Numbered from the stretch's first letter, positions 45,609 to 55,654 are shown. The stretch is DNA of 64,000 nucleotides from Halobacillus massiliensis (GCF_900166625.1 NZ_LT800499.1:4085059-4149058), one strand, 5' to 3'. Program-made: numbers and translations. Notes: a model not told the origin generated them from the letters alone.

Positions 45609-45705
45609 TCCGTGGGCCGTCCTTCCTAGAGATCTACCCTTAGTGTACCATTTCTGATACGCTGTGTTACACTAATGAAAACGATTCCACCATTGAGGTG
45701 AACCT

Positions 45706-46767
45706 ATGAAAACAGTACTTACCATCGTGTCTTTTATAGTGACCGGGATTTTCACTGCCTTATTTTTCGGCTTTAATATAAATAATACTACCCAATCATT
45801 AGAGTATGATGATGAGCAAGAGGGCATAAAAGATGAGATCGTTATTAATTTCAGTCATGTCGTTGCAGAAAACTCGCCGAAAGGAATGGCAGCACGACGA
45901 TTTGAAAGTCTTATTGAGGAAAGATCCCATGGGGAGATTAAAGTACAGATCCATCCTAACGGAAGTTTATATAACGATGTAAGTGAATATGAAGCACTGA
46001 AAAATGGAAACGTTGAAATGATTGCCCCGGCTACAACCAAGCTGACGGACCGCTACCCAAATTGGCAAGTGCTTGACCTGCCGTTTGTGTTTCCCACTTA
46101 TGGAGCCGTGCAAGAAACCTATGAAGGTGAAATTGGCCAAGCTTTGTTAAGTGAATTAAAGCGGGATAATATAGAAGGCTTAACCTTCTGGTACAATGGC
46201 TATAAACAGATAACAAATAACACAAAACCGATTATTCATCCCGATGACTTCCGCCACCTTCATTTCCGAACGATGGGAGGGCCTGCAGTTAAAGCACAGT
46301 TTCATCAGCTCGGCGCCAGTACTAGTGTGCTCCCTTTCAATAAAACCTATGAAAATTTAGAGGTAGATTTTGTAAATGGCCAGGAAAATACCACCTCAAA
46401 CATATACTCAAAGAAGCTATATCGTCATCAGTCGTATATGACCCTAAGCAATCATGGCTATTTAGGCTATGCTGTCTTAATAAATCAGGATTTTTGGGAA
46501 AGTTTATCAGAAGAGCATCAGAAAATTATATCAGCTGCACTGGAAGAAACTACTGACTGGATTAGAAGACATTCCATTGAAATAAATGATGAACATAACC
46601 GCCAATTAAGGCAGCAGGAAGATTTTCAAATCGATTATTTAACGAAGGAACAAAGGGATTTATGGAAGCAGAAGCTCCTCCCCGTTTATAAGGAAACAGA
46701 AACAGAAGTAGACAAAAAAATCATGAAGCAAGTTTATAAACTTAAAAATAAATATGAAAATGAATAG
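45706..46767 (+). CDS. DctP-family TRAP binding protein, DctB-like sensor partner
   Basis: A 353-residue membrane-anchored binding protein of the DctP type (SHVVAENSPKGMAARRFESL opening, FRTMGGPAVKAQ, NGQENTTSNIYSKKLYRHQ). There is no lipobox; the N-terminal hydrophobic segment (about 3-25) would anchor it. It is divergent from dctS by about 100 bases, the arrangement of B. subtilis DctB with DctSR, where the binding protein helps the kinase sense. No DctP-type membrane subunits lie next to it, so a sensing role is likely. Confidence 0.8.
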   Translation: MKTVLTIVSFIVTGIFTALFFGFNINNTTQSLEYDDEQEGIKDEIVINFSHVVAENSPKGMAARRFESLIEERSHGEIKVQIHPNGSLYNDVSEYEALKNGNVEMIAPATTKLTDRYPNWQVLDLPFVFPTYGAVQETYEGEIGQALLSELKRDNIEGLTFWYNGYKQITNNTKPIIHPDDFRHLHFRTMGGPAVKAQFHQLGASTSVLPFNKTYENLEVDFVNGQENTTSNIYSKKLYRHQSYMTLSNHGYLGYAVLINQDFWESLSEEHQKIISAALEETTDWIRRHSIEINDEHNRQLRQQEDFQIDYLTKEQRDLWKQKLLPVYKETETEVDKKIMKQVYKLKNKYENE

Positions 46768-46782
46768 ATGGAGGGAGAACAT

Positions 46783-47088
46783 TTGAATACGATCTTTGTT
46801 GCAGGACATTCAAAGCTGCCGACGGGTATCGCAGCCAATCACATTTCAGAATCTTTAACACTCACACTGGAAATTGATAAAAAATACGGGGTGATCGTCG
46901 ATGCCTCGTGTACGCTAGCTACTGAGCATGGGCGGGAATTTGTAAAGAACTTATTAAAAGGATACAGTTTAAAAGAGGGGTTAGATGAACCACTGAAGCG
47001 TCTCGAAGAAGGATATAGAGGGAAAGCTGGGAACGCCATCGCTGCTGCACTGAAGGATTCCTACAAACAATATCACGTGTCCACATAA
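46783..47088 (+). CDS. DUF3870 protein
   Basis: A 101-residue protein with FVAGHSKLPTGIAA at the start and a stretch VDASCTLATEHGREFV, matching DUF3870, a family often found near TRAP transporters and racemase-type enzymes; its role is unknown. I take TTG 46783 since GGAGGG precedes it; ATG 46768 directly follows the previous stop and has no ribosome site. Confidence 0.75.
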   Translation: MNTIFVAGHSKLPTGIAANHISESLTLTLEIDKKYGVIVDASCTLATEHGREFVKNLLKGYSLKEGLDEPLKRLEEGYRGKAGNAIAAALKDSYKQYHVST

Positions 47089-47118
47089 AAACAGCCGCTA
47101 AAGCGGCTGTTTGTTTTT
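47088..47118 (+). terminator. Terminator after DUF3870
   Basis: AAACAGCCGCT / AGCGGCTGTTT perfect stem with a short loop and a T-rich tail. Confidence 0.9.
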
Positions 47119-47162
47119 CAACAGTAGTCTGCTGGAATGCTATAGGCTTTCTTGTGAAACAA

Positions 47163-47660
47163 TTCCGTTTGCCTAAACAAAGGATACGGGCCTGAACGGT
47201 GAGCTTCCTCAGGCTAAAGTCTTCCGGAATCTCACCCTTGTTCTTTGCTCCTATAAGGCTTCTTTTTTTCTCGAGCATCTGTTCCGTTTGCCTGAATATG
47301 GAGAACCGAGCCCGGGGAAAGACTCGCTTTCCATGGGCGAACGGTGAGCTTCCTCGGGCTTTTAGCCCTCCGGGATCTCACCCTGTTCTATCCTCCCATA
47401 GGAGTCTCGCCGTTCCCCCCGCCCCTTTATGTTTTTTAAGAGTAAAGGAACATTGAGTAAGAGAACTAAAGTAGAAGATTTTCTTACAAACATAGTGTTA
47501 CGTTTACACCATCGGCGGTAAAGAGGCTGGGAAATGGCGAGACTCCTGCAGGGAGATAGAGCCAGGATGAGATCCGCGAGTGCAACGAGCTAGCTCATCG
47601 GCTCCCCGCGGAAAGCGAGCTATTTCCCAGCCTCTTTTCTCCTTTTACAATATACGGAAC
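47163..47660 (-). repeat. Composite hairpin repeat block R5
   Basis: A reverse-oriented copy of about 500 bp: a shortened module B, a full module B (CCCATGGGCGAACGGTGAGC, CTTTTAGCCCTCCGGGATC, CCATAGGAGTCTCGCCG), then module A (GGCTGGGAAATGGCGAGACTC to CTATTTCCCAGCC). It starts with TTCCGTTTG and ends with TATACGGAA. It lies between convergent DUF3870 and lhgO. Confidence 0.85.
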
Positions 47661-47717
47661 CGTGTCTTTTCCCTTACAAGGAAAAAAGTAATTTACAAAG
47701 AAAAACCTCCCTAAACA

Positions 47718-48953
47718 CTAGCTTGTAATAAACCTTACTCCCTGTTCATCAACCGATGAAAGGTGAGGCTGAGGTGGAATGCGCTTTACAATTTCTTTTC
47801 CTATTTCTAAAGATGCAGTCGCCGCAGGAGAAGGCGCATTGCACACATGAATGGAGCTTCTTCCAGGAATTATATAGAAATCATCAACAAGACGTCCATC
47901 CTTTAACATAGCCTGGGCACGCACCCCGGAGTGAGTAGGAACGACATCATCCGCTTCGATTTCAGGTACTAAACGCTGCAGGCTTTTTACAAATGTTTTC
48001 TTATGAAAGGAACGGACCATTTCTGCTGCTCCTTCTTTTATATTACTCCCAGCCATTTTCCAGAACCCGGGGAATGTAAGAACATCAAAAGTATCTTTTA
48101 GATGAAAAGCTGTCTTGCGGTAACCTTCTCTTTTGAAGCTCAACACCGCATTTGGTCCAGCATGAATGCTTCCATCTATCATTCTTGTCAGGTGCACTCC
48201 CAAGAAAGGAAAATCAGGATTAGGAATAGGGTAGATGAGACCTTTAACTAGATGTCGTTTTTCTTCCTTTAATGTAAAATATTCACCGCGAAACGGCACA
48301 ATTTTTACATCTGTTTTTATCTTTGCCATATTGACCAGCCGATCGCTGTGCAAACCTGCACAATTAATAAGAAAACGAGAGCGTAACGTTTGTTTAGAGG
48401 TATGGATAAGTGCTTCATTCGCTGTTTCATCAATATTAGTAACTTTCCTATTTAAAATTAATTCTACCCCGGCTCTTTCTACCAGTTGAGCAAGCTTTTC
48501 CGTGACCTGACGATAATTCACAATTCCGGTAGAAGGCACTTTTATCCCCGCGATTCCATTAACATGAGGTTCAATCTCAAGCAGTTCTTCCCGATTTAGT
48601 TCGGTAACGGATAAATTATTTTTCTGAGCATTTTGAAAAAGCTTCTCCATTCGAGGCAGTTCTTCTTCATCAGTAGCTACTAATACTTTTCCGCAGACTT
48701 CATGGTCGACTCCGTGCTCTTTACAAAATTCAACCATAGATGCTGCTCCCTGTTTGGCAAGCTTCGCCTTTAAACTCCCCGGCTTGTAATAAACACCTGA
48801 GTGAATGACTCCGCTGTTCCTGCCTGTTTGGTGACTGGCCCAGGACGGTTCTTTTTCTAGTACGGCTATCTTTGCCGTTGGATATTTCTTATTGAGGGAA
48901 TAGGCGGTCGCTAAACCGACTATTCCCCCGCCAATAATGACAAAATCATACAT
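47718..48953 (-). CDS. lhgO: L-2-hydroxyglutarate oxidase
   Basis: A 411-residue FAD enzyme oxidising L-2-hydroxyglutarate to 2-oxoglutarate. FAD motif VIIGGGIVGLATAY (5-18), the SHQTGRNSGVIHSGVYYKPG stretch and the substrate region GVHLTRMIDGSIHAGPNAV are as in LhgO/LhgD. It lies 28 bases behind glaH, so the two steps from glutarate to 2-oxoglutarate are coded together. Confidence 0.9.
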   Translation of the reverse strand: MYDFVIIGGGIVGLATAYSLNKKYPTAKIAVLEKEPSWASHQTGRNSGVIHSGVYYKPGSLKAKLAKQGAASMVEFCKEHGVDHEVCGKVLVATDEEELPRMEKLFQNAQKNNLSVTELNREELLEIEPHVNGIAGIKVPSTGIVNYRQVTEKLAQLVERAGVELILNRKVTNIDETANEALIHTSKQTLRSRFLINCAGLHSDRLVNMAKIKTDVKIVPFRGEYFTLKEEKRHLVKGLIYPIPNPDFPFLGVHLTRMIDGSIHAGPNAVLSFKREGYRKTAFHLKDTFDVLTFPGFWKMAGSNIKEGAAEMVRSFHKKTFVKSLQRLVPEIEADDVVPTHSGVRAQAMLKDGRLVDDFYIIPGRSSIHVCNAPSPAATASLEIGKEIVKRIPPQPHLSSVDEQGVRFITS

Positions 48954-48981
48954 GCTGACTTTTCCCTCCTAAATCGGTCTC

Positions 48982-49917
48982 TTACTCAGCGAATCTGCCT
49001 CTTTGACGCAGCAGCTCCCTATGAAGATTTGCATCTTTTTCAAAAGCTTCCCGTCCATGCAGCCAAAATCGGTTATTAAGCATAATCAGATCCCCTTCTG
49101 GCAGATCTACACCAACCGTTGCTGCAGAGTTTTCCATAGATACAGATAGATCCTTTAAATATTTAGCCTGTTCAATCGTTTCAGGATAAACAAACTGATC
49201 AATAAAGCAGATGCAAGGACCATTATGGTGTTCGTAAAATGTCTGGCGGAAAATATCTTCAGACACATTTTTACTCGCCGGTGCTTTATAGGTGAATTTA
49301 TATTTTGCTAAAGGGTGATGGTAAAAGTGCTCCATCTCTTCCCAATCGTCTAAATGAAGCAGACGGGAACGGCCTCCCACAGCATTTTCTTCTTCAAATT
49401 TCATCATTAACAGCCAATCTGTCGGCTCATCCACATAAGTTCCATCAGTGTGGAGCGTAAATGTTCTGTAAGCCTGACGAAGATAAGAATCACTCTCATC
49501 TGTATGCTTTACTGTAAAACGCGCATAATATTTTCCTGACATCGCGTCAAAGTTAGGAACTCCTACAAGATGAGTCAAAGCAGTAGAGAATTTCACATAA
49601 TCCTGATCATTTGTGGTACGTCCTTGCAACCCAACCGTGAATCCCCCTGTTTTTCGATCATGAAGGATGTTTCGAATGGTATAAACAAATTCTTCACCCG
49701 CTAATTCCACAAGCTTATCTGCCATCATCAGTCTTTGGTAAGGAATATACTCTAATTGTTCATCACTGATATCTTTTAAGTCTTCAATAAAGGTATCAAT
49801 CACCTCACGATCAAACTCGATATGGTACAGGCGATGATGATCTGAATGCTGATACACCTTATACCCTTTCCCTGTCTGAAGCTCTAATTTACCTTTTTGA
49901 ATATCCATTGCACACAT
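48982..49917 (-). CDS. glaH: Glutarate 2-hydroxylase (CsiD/GlaH)
   Basis: A 311-residue Fe(II)/2-oxoglutarate dioxygenase of the CsiD family, which hydroxylates glutarate to L-2-hydroxyglutarate in lysine degradation. The iron ligands appear in LHTDGTYVD (His-x-Asp) and in the distal RFWLHGREAF (His, with Arg for 2-oxoglutarate). Length is normal. AGGAGG precedes ATG 49917. It is transcribed through a leader with a strong terminator. Confidence 0.9.
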   Translation of the reverse strand: MCAMDIQKGKLELQTGKGYKVYQHSDHHRLYHIEFDREVIDTFIEDLKDISDEQLEYIPYQRLMMADKLVELAGEEFVYTIRNILHDRKTGGFTVGLQGRTTNDQDYVKFSTALTHLVGVPNFDAMSGKYYARFTVKHTDESDSYLRQAYRTFTLHTDGTYVDEPTDWLLMMKFEEENAVGGRSRLLHLDDWEEMEHFYHHPLAKYKFTYKAPASKNVSEDIFRQTFYEHHNGPCICFIDQFVYPETIEQAKYLKDLSVSMENSAATVGVDLPEGDLIMLNNRFWLHGREAFEKDANLHRELLRQRGRFAE

Positions 49918-49965
49918 TTAGAAAACCTCCTGAAATTTTTATTTTTTTACTACGATCAACAGGCC

Positions 49966-50023
49966 TGTTGAAAATAAAAAAGCCAGTATAATCCCTTTTC
50001 TAAAAAAGGAAAAATACTGGCTT
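49966..50023 (-). terminator. Attenuator-type terminator in the glaH leader
   Basis: AGCCAGTAT (49981-49989) and ATACTGGCT (50014-50022), with an inner CCTTTT / AAAAGG stem. On the minus strand it is followed by TTTTTTATTTT. It lies after the promoter and before the glaH start, so transcription must pass it. Confidence 0.8.
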
Positions 50024-50147
50024 CTAAACTGCGGGCTTGCTCTGGTGTGCAGAGTTATGGCAGTTTTAACAGTTATTTTTAAGTTTTATCTTGCACTTTT
50101 AGCAAACCGTTCGTTAAAAGGGGCTACCTTTTTAAGGGCTGCTTTCT
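50024..50147 (-). ncRNA. Structured 5' leader before glaH-lhgO, riboswitch candidate
   Basis: Reading the minus strand from about 50147 to the terminator, I find a stem with AAACTGC / GCAGTTT outer and CTCTG / CAGAG inner arms around 50028-50067, a CTTTTA / TAAAAG hairpin near 50096-50121, and a G/C cluster GCAGCCCTT...AAGG...GCCCC at the 5' end. No known aptamer consensus (lysine, glycine, T-box, FMN, TPP, SAM) is recognisable. A ligand-sensing or protein-binding leader is inferred from the promoter-structure-terminator order. Confidence 0.5.
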
Positions 50148-50153
50148 GACTTC

Positions 50154-50182
50154 ACTATATAGGAGTTTAAATATTCTGTCAA
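50154..50182 (-). promoter_or_regulatory. glaH-lhgO promoter
   Basis: Minus-strand TTGACA (50177-50182) and TATAGT (50154-50159) with a 17-base spacer: a near-consensus SigA promoter. Confidence 0.8.
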
Positions 50183-50245
50183 CAATTGCTTTATACACTT
50201 TTTTCCTTCATTATAAAAAATATAGAATAATAGGCTTGAAAAACT

Positions 50246-50286
50246 TTGTGAAATGTTGCACAATAAGAATGTGAAGTAATTCACAA
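50246..50286 (+). promoter_or_regulatory. Two Rex boxes upstream of ldh
   Basis: TTGTGAAATGTTGCACAA (50246-50263, one mismatch) and ATGTGAAGTAATTCACAA (50269-50286, one mismatch outside the core) match TTGTGAANNNNTTCACAA. They lie 26-67 bases before the ldh start codon, so NADH would relieve Rex repression of ldh. Confidence 0.85.
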
Positions 50287-50291
50287 CCTGA

Positions 50292-51281
<990 letters not shown>

Positions 51282-51293
51282 AGAAATTCCCTA

Positions 51294-51333
51294 TAATAAA
51301 AAAAGATCCTTAAAAAAGGATCTTTTTTTATTA
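51294..51333. terminator. Bidirectional terminator between ldh and hbs
   Basis: AATAAAAAAAGATCCT / AGGATCTTTTTTTATT arms around a short A-rich loop, shared by the convergent genes. Confidence 0.9.
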
Positions 51334-51603
51334 TTTAACTGCTTCTTTTAGTTGTTTACCAGGTTTGAACCCAGGAACTTTGCTTGCTGGGATTTCAATC
51401 TCTTCACCCGTTTGTGGGTTGCGCCCTTTTCGAGCCGCGCGTTCTCTTACTTCGAAGTTTCCAAAGCCTAAGAGCTGCACTTTGTCCCCTTTACCCATTG
51501 AGTCCATAATGCTATCAAATACTGAATCTACCGCAGATGTTGCATCTTTCTTAGAAAGACCACTTTTTTCTGCTACTGAATTAATTAAATCTGTCTTATT
51601 CAT
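51331..51603 (-). CDS. hbs: DNA-binding protein HU
   Basis: A 90-residue HU homodimer subunit, the main nucleoid protein. [20 protein letters not shown] opens it; [20 protein letters not shown] is the DNA-binding arm signature; [11 protein letters not shown] ends it. GAGGGG precedes ATG 51603. Confidence 0.95.
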   Translation of the reverse strand: MNKTDLINSVAEKSGLSKKDATSAVDSVFDSIMDSMGKGDKVQLLGFGNFEVRERAARKGRNPQTGEEIEIPASKVPGFKPGKQLKEAVK

Positions 51604-51722
51604 TTCAAATTTCCCCTCTCAAAAATAGTATTACACTAGAAGACTAGTATAAACAAAGTATTCCCCTTACTCAAACGATATATAACATCTAAAAGAAAAA
51701 TTCTCACAGAAATGTTGGGAGT

Positions 51723-51750
51723 TTAATATTTATTCTAGTTTAATTGTCAA
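51723..51750 (-). promoter_or_regulatory. hbs promoter
   Basis: Minus-strand TTGACA (51745-51750) and TATTAA (51723-51728), 16-base spacer. The remainder of the 51604-51876 gap is AT-rich and shows nothing else I can support. Confidence 0.6.
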
Positions 51751-51876
51751 ATGTTTGTAATCTCACAGGTAATTACAATAGCTTTCCTATGCTTTTTCAA
51801 TAATTTTCTGAAGGCCATACTTAAGTATCCATGTGCACGTAAAGAGAATTCTATAATATAAAATCTTCTATAAAAT

Positions 51877-51915
51877 AAGAAGACCCTAACGTAAGTTATA
51901 AGTTAGGGTCTTCTT
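51877..51915 (-). terminator. Terminator after glmS
   Basis: AAGAAGACCCTAAC / GTTAGGGTCTTCTT perfect stem with a T-rich tail on the minus strand. Confidence 0.9.
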
Positions 51916-51979
51916 GGTGAAATTAATCAATCAAACTCGTTGAATTTTATTATCATCTTTTCATAGATATAAAATTCGC

Positions 51980-53779
51980 TTATTCTACAGTTACACTTTT
52001 TGCTAAGTTACGAGGTTTATCAACATCGCAATCGCGGTGAAGGGCAGCATAGTAAGAGATCAATTGCAATGGAATTACTGAAACAAGCGGTGTCAGCAGA
52101 TCGTGCACATGCGGGATAACAAAAGCGTCACCATCTTTGTTAAGTCCTTTCATGCTGATGATCATGCTGTTCGCTCCGCGTGCTTCTACTTCCTGCACAT
52201 TTCCACGAATGGAATAGTTCACGTTTTTCTGTGTCGCAAGCGCGATCACTGGTGTTCCTTCTTCAATCAGGGCGATTGTACCGTGTTTAAGCTCTCCACC
52301 GGCAAATCCTTCTGCCTGAATGTAGGAGATCTCTTTAAGTTTCAGCGATCCTTCTAGACCAACATAAAAGTCGATGCCGCGGCCAATGAAGAAGCAGTTG
52401 CGGGTTGTTGGCAGGTAATCTTTAGCCAGTTCTTCCAACGCTTCTTTCTGATCAGTCAAAGCTTCCATAGCATTTGCTACAATCGCCAGCTCCTGCATAG
52501 GGTCAAAGTCCAGCTCTAATCCTTTAGCACGTGCTGTATCAACAGCCAGAATGGCCAGTACAGCCATCTGGGCCGTATAGGCTTTAGTTGAAGCTACAGC
52601 AATTTCAGGACCTGCATGTAAGTGCAGGGTATAGTCTGCTTCACGGGAAAGGGTAGAACCTGGTACGTTCGTAATTGTTAATGCCGGGTGACCAAGTTCT
52701 TTCGTCTGGACGAGTACTGACCGGCTGTCAGCAGTCTCGCCGCTTTGGGAAATATAGATAAATAGCGGCTTTTCAGAAAGCAGCGGCATGTTGTAAGAGA
52801 ACTCACTTGCCACATGAACTTCTACTGGAATATTCGCTAATTTTTCAATAAACTGCTTACCTAAAAGACCGGCGTGATAGCTCGTTCCCGCTGCAATAAT
52901 ATAAATGCGGTCACATTGCTTCATTGCTTCTCGAATTTCAGGATCCAGTTTTATTTGATCATCTTCGTTCTTGTATTGCTGGATGATTTTACGAATGACG
53001 AATGGCTGTTCGTCGATTTCTTTCAGCATAAAGTGAGGATACGTACCTTTTTCAATATCCGTTGTATCCAACTCTGCTGTAAATGGTTCACGAGTAACAT
53101 TCTTTCCATTAGGATCTTGAATAATAACTTCCTCACGGCGAAGAAGTACCGTCTCTTTATCCATCAGCTCAAGGAATTGGTCTGTTATATGAAGAGCTGC
53201 CATAGAGTCGCTGGCTACTGCATTAAAGTCTTCCCCAAGTCCGACAAGTAAAGGACTCTTATTCTTAGCTACATAAATCGTATTTTCATCTTCTGCATCA
53301 ATAAGCGCAATCGCATAAGAACCTGTTAAAAGATTAACAGCTTTACGGAAAGCAGCGTTCACATCTTGAAGTTCATTATTTAATACTTCAATCAGCTGTA
53401 CAATGATCTCCGTGTCTGTTTCACTTTTCAGTTCCACATCAGCTAAATACTCGTTTTTCACGTCCATATAGTTTTCAATAACGCCGTTGTGTACGATTGT
53501 GAAGCGTCCTGATGTACTCTGGTGAGGGTGGGCGTTCTCCTTGCTTGGTGCACCATGGGTAGCCCAGCGGGTATGCCCAATGCCCAACGTTGAGTGAATA
53601 TTCTCATCAACAGCTTCTCTAAGTGTTGCGATACGTCCTTTTACCTTAGAGATGTTCACTCCACCGTTTAATGTTGCAATTCCTGCAGAGTCGTAACCAC
53701 GATATTCAAGTTTTTCTAAACCATTTAATAAAATCTCTTTCGTATCTTCTTGTCCTATATATCCTACAATTCCACACAT
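51980..53779 (-). CDS. glmS: Glutamine-fructose-6-phosphate aminotransferase
   Basis: A 599-residue enzyme making glucosamine-6-phosphate from fructose-6-phosphate and glutamine. The N-terminal glutaminase domain begins [10 protein letters not shown] with catalytic Cys2. Two SIS domains follow ([10 protein letters not shown] and [18 protein letters not shown]), and the C-terminus ends in [16 protein letters not shown] self-cleaving ribozyme lies in its leader. Confidence 0.98.
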   Translation of the reverse strand: MCGIVGYIGQEDTKEILLNGLEKLEYRGYDSAGIATLNGGVNISKVKGRIATLREAVDENIHSTLGIGHTRWATHGAPSKENAHPHQSTSGRFTIVHNGVIENYMDVKNEYLADVELKSETDTEIIVQLIEVLNNELQDVNAAFRKAVNLLTGSYAIALIDAEDENTIYVAKNKSPLLVGLGEDFNAVASDSMAALHITDQFLELMDKETVLLRREEVIIQDPNGKNVTREPFTAELDTTDIEKGTYPHFMLKEIDEQPFVIRKIIQQYKNEDDQIKLDPEIREAMKQCDRIYIIAAGTSYHAGLLGKQFIEKLANIPVEVHVASEFSYNMPLLSEKPLFIYISQSGETADSRSVLVQTKELGHPALTITNVPGSTLSREADYTLHLHAGPEIAVASTKAYTAQMAVLAILAVDTARAKGLELDFDPMQELAIVANAMEALTDQKEALEELAKDYLPTTRNCFFIGRGIDFYVGLEGSLKLKEISYIQAEGFAGGELKHGTIALIEEGTPVIALATQKNVNYSIRGNVQEVEARGANSMIISMKGLNKDGDAFVIPHVHDLLTPLVSVIPLQLISYYAALHRDCDVDKPRNLAKSVTVE

Positions 53780-53830
53780 ATATTGTATCCTCCTAAATCA
53801 AGAAAGGAGCACACAACGATCTGAGTAAAA

Positions 53831-54030
53831 GTTAACAGGGGCCGTTGTATGCCCCTTTCCCGTTAACGGTTTTTTTTTGCACTTTTATCCGTATGTTTTA
53901 AACAGAAAGTCGCCTTTCTGGTTTGTCATACGTACCTGCGGCTGAAGTGTGGCAGCCGGGAAGCATCCGCCGAACATTCGATGAACTTCCTCCTCGTCAA
54001 CTGTGCCTTCCTGCACAGTCCTGGCGCTTT
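53831..54030 (-). ncRNA. glmS ribozyme (glucosamine-6-phosphate-responsive)
   Basis: On the minus strand: AAAGCGCCAGG at the cleavage site (cut expected just before GCGCC at 54027), then GTTGACGAGGA, GGCGGATGCTTCCCGGC with the partner CAGCCG, and a closing GTTAAC...GTTAAC hairpin with a GGGC/GCCC stem. All are parts of the glmS ribozyme core. Binding of glucosamine-6-phosphate triggers cleavage and loss of the glmS mRNA. Confidence 0.93.
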
Positions 54031-54187
54031 ATAGAGCTTTTCTTTTCTGGCCTCCTTTTTACCTTTGAATAAAGCCTCTACTTATATTACCTGCGTATCT
54101 CGATGTTAAACATTTCTTCGAAGCTATGACTCATTTTACCTGAAGACAAGTCTCAGGGTCAATTACTTTTTCATTCTTCGTAGTACA

Positions 54188-54228
54188 TAAAATATGCGCA
54201 GACGGACTGTTCGTGCCCGGCCTGCGCC
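54188..54228 (-). terminator. Probable terminator between glmM and the glmS ribozyme
   Basis: GCGCAG / CTGCGC arms with a loop holding GCCGGGC, followed on the minus strand by ATATTTTAT. Moderate strength; read-through to glmS is possible. Confidence 0.5.
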
Positions 54229-54237
54229 TCATTTTTG

Positions 54238-55587
54238 TTAATCTTGCATGCCTAATTCTTCTTCAACGGCTTGAACCACTTTGTTTACATACTTTTGGCA
54301 TTCTTCTTCTGTCGGTGCTTCCGCCATAATACGCACCAGTGGCTCTGTCCCAGATGGACGAACGAGTACACGCCCACTGTCTCCCATTTCTTCTTCTACA
54401 GCAGCAATGACTTCCTGGATGCGTGGATGCGTCTGCACAGCCTGCTTATCAATAACTCTTACATTTACAAGTACTTGTGGAAACTTCTCCATTTCACCAG
54501 CCAGCTCAGAGAGAGGCTTGCCTGTCTCTTTCATAACATTGACGAGCTGAAGACCGGAAAGCATCCCGTCTCCTGTCGTGTTGTGATCTAAGAAGATAAT
54601 ATGCCCGGACTGTTCTCCGCCAAGATTATATCCGCCGCGACGCATTTCTTCCATTACATAACGGTCGCCTACAGCTGTCTTATCACTCTTCATGCCTTGA
54701 GCTTCAATCGCTTTGTAGAAGCCGAGATTACTCATAACAGTAGATACAACGGTAGAATGTTTTAATAAACCTTTTTCATTCATATGCTTGGCGCAGATGT
54801 ACATAATTCGGTCTCCATCGATAATCGTTCCATTTTCATCTACAGCAATTAAACGATCCCCATCGCCGTCAAAGGCAAGTCCGATATCTGCTTTTTTATC
54901 TTTAACGAGCTGCTGAAGTGCTTGCGGGTGGGTAGAACCTACATCTTTATTAATATTCAACCCATCAGGTGATGACCCCATGGAAGAAATATCTGCTTCC
55001 AAATCTGCAAAAAGGTGGGAAGCTAAGGATGAAGTAGCCCCGTGTGCACAATCTAATGCAATATGCAGACCTTCAAAATCAAAGTCAACCGTCTGCTTTA
55101 AGTGCTGCATATACTTTTGGCCGCCTTCAAAGTAATCATTTATTTGCCCGAGATCTGCTCCGGATGGACGTGGCAGATGATCTTCCGGCTCATCAATTAA
55201 CTTCTCAATTTCAAGCTCCTGATCGTCTGTCAGTTTAAAACCGTCAGGACCGAAGAATTTAATACCATTGTCTTCCACTGGGTTGTGAGAAGCTGAAATC
55301 ATAATTCCTGCTTCTGCCTGAAGAGCTTTTGTTAAATAGGCTACTCCCGGAGTGGAAATAATCCCTAAACGCATAACTTCTGCTCCAATAGAGAGAAGCC
55401 CGGCCGCTAATGCGCCTTCAAGCATCTCACCAGAAATGCGCGTATCACGTCCGATCAAAACTTTTGGACGCTCGGTGTTTTTTGTCAGAACATATCCGCC
55501 ATAGCGGCCTAATTTAAAAGCTAATTCTGGAGTAAGCTCTTTATTAGCTACTCCTCTAACTCCATCTGTTCCAAAATATTTACCCAT
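54238..55587 (-). CDS. glmM: Phosphoglucosamine mutase
   Basis: A 449-residue enzyme that converts glucosamine-6-phosphate to glucosamine-1-phosphate for UDP-GlcNAc. The phosphoserine loop is [13 protein letters not shown], the metal loop is DGDGDR, and [10 protein letters not shown] binds the phosphate. ATG 55587 ([12 protein letters not shown]) is the conventional start; a longer frame to 55635 has no ribosome site. It lies behind cdaA-cdaR, the conserved order. Confidence 0.97.
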   Translation of the reverse strand: MGKYFGTDGVRGVANKELTPELAFKLGRYGGYVLTKNTERPKVLIGRDTRISGEMLEGALAAGLLSIGAEVMRLGIISTPGVAYLTKALQAEAGIMISASHNPVEDNGIKFFGPDGFKLTDDQELEIEKLIDEPEDHLPRPSGADLGQINDYFEGGQKYMQHLKQTVDFDFEGLHIALDCAHGATSSLASHLFADLEADISSMGSSPDGLNINKDVGSTHPQALQQLVKDKKADIGLAFDGDGDRLIAVDENGTIIDGDRIMYICAKHMNEKGLLKHSTVVSTVMSNLGFYKAIEAQGMKSDKTAVGDRYVMEEMRRGGYNLGGEQSGHIIFLDHNTTGDGMLSGLQLVNVMKETGKPLSELAGEMEKFPQVLVNVRVIDKQAVQTHPRIQEVIAAVEEEMGDSGRVLVRPSGTEPLVRIMAEAPTEEECQKYVNKVVQAVEEELGMQD

Positions 55588-55654
55588 AATTAATTGAAAC
55601 CTCTCTTTCGTTGTCGCTTCTTTATCGCTTTTCACTAAGAGCCCGAATCTTTAC

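Noticed and set aside
7152..47660. CRISPR array
   Set aside because: The repeats are long, fold back on themselves, and are dispersed; there are no short evenly spaced repeats with unique spacers and no cas genes.
50024..50147. Lysine riboswitch or T-box in the glaH leader
   Set aside because: The lysine-box core (AGAGGNGC and later conserved blocks) and the T-box sequence (GGGTGGNACCGCG) are not present.
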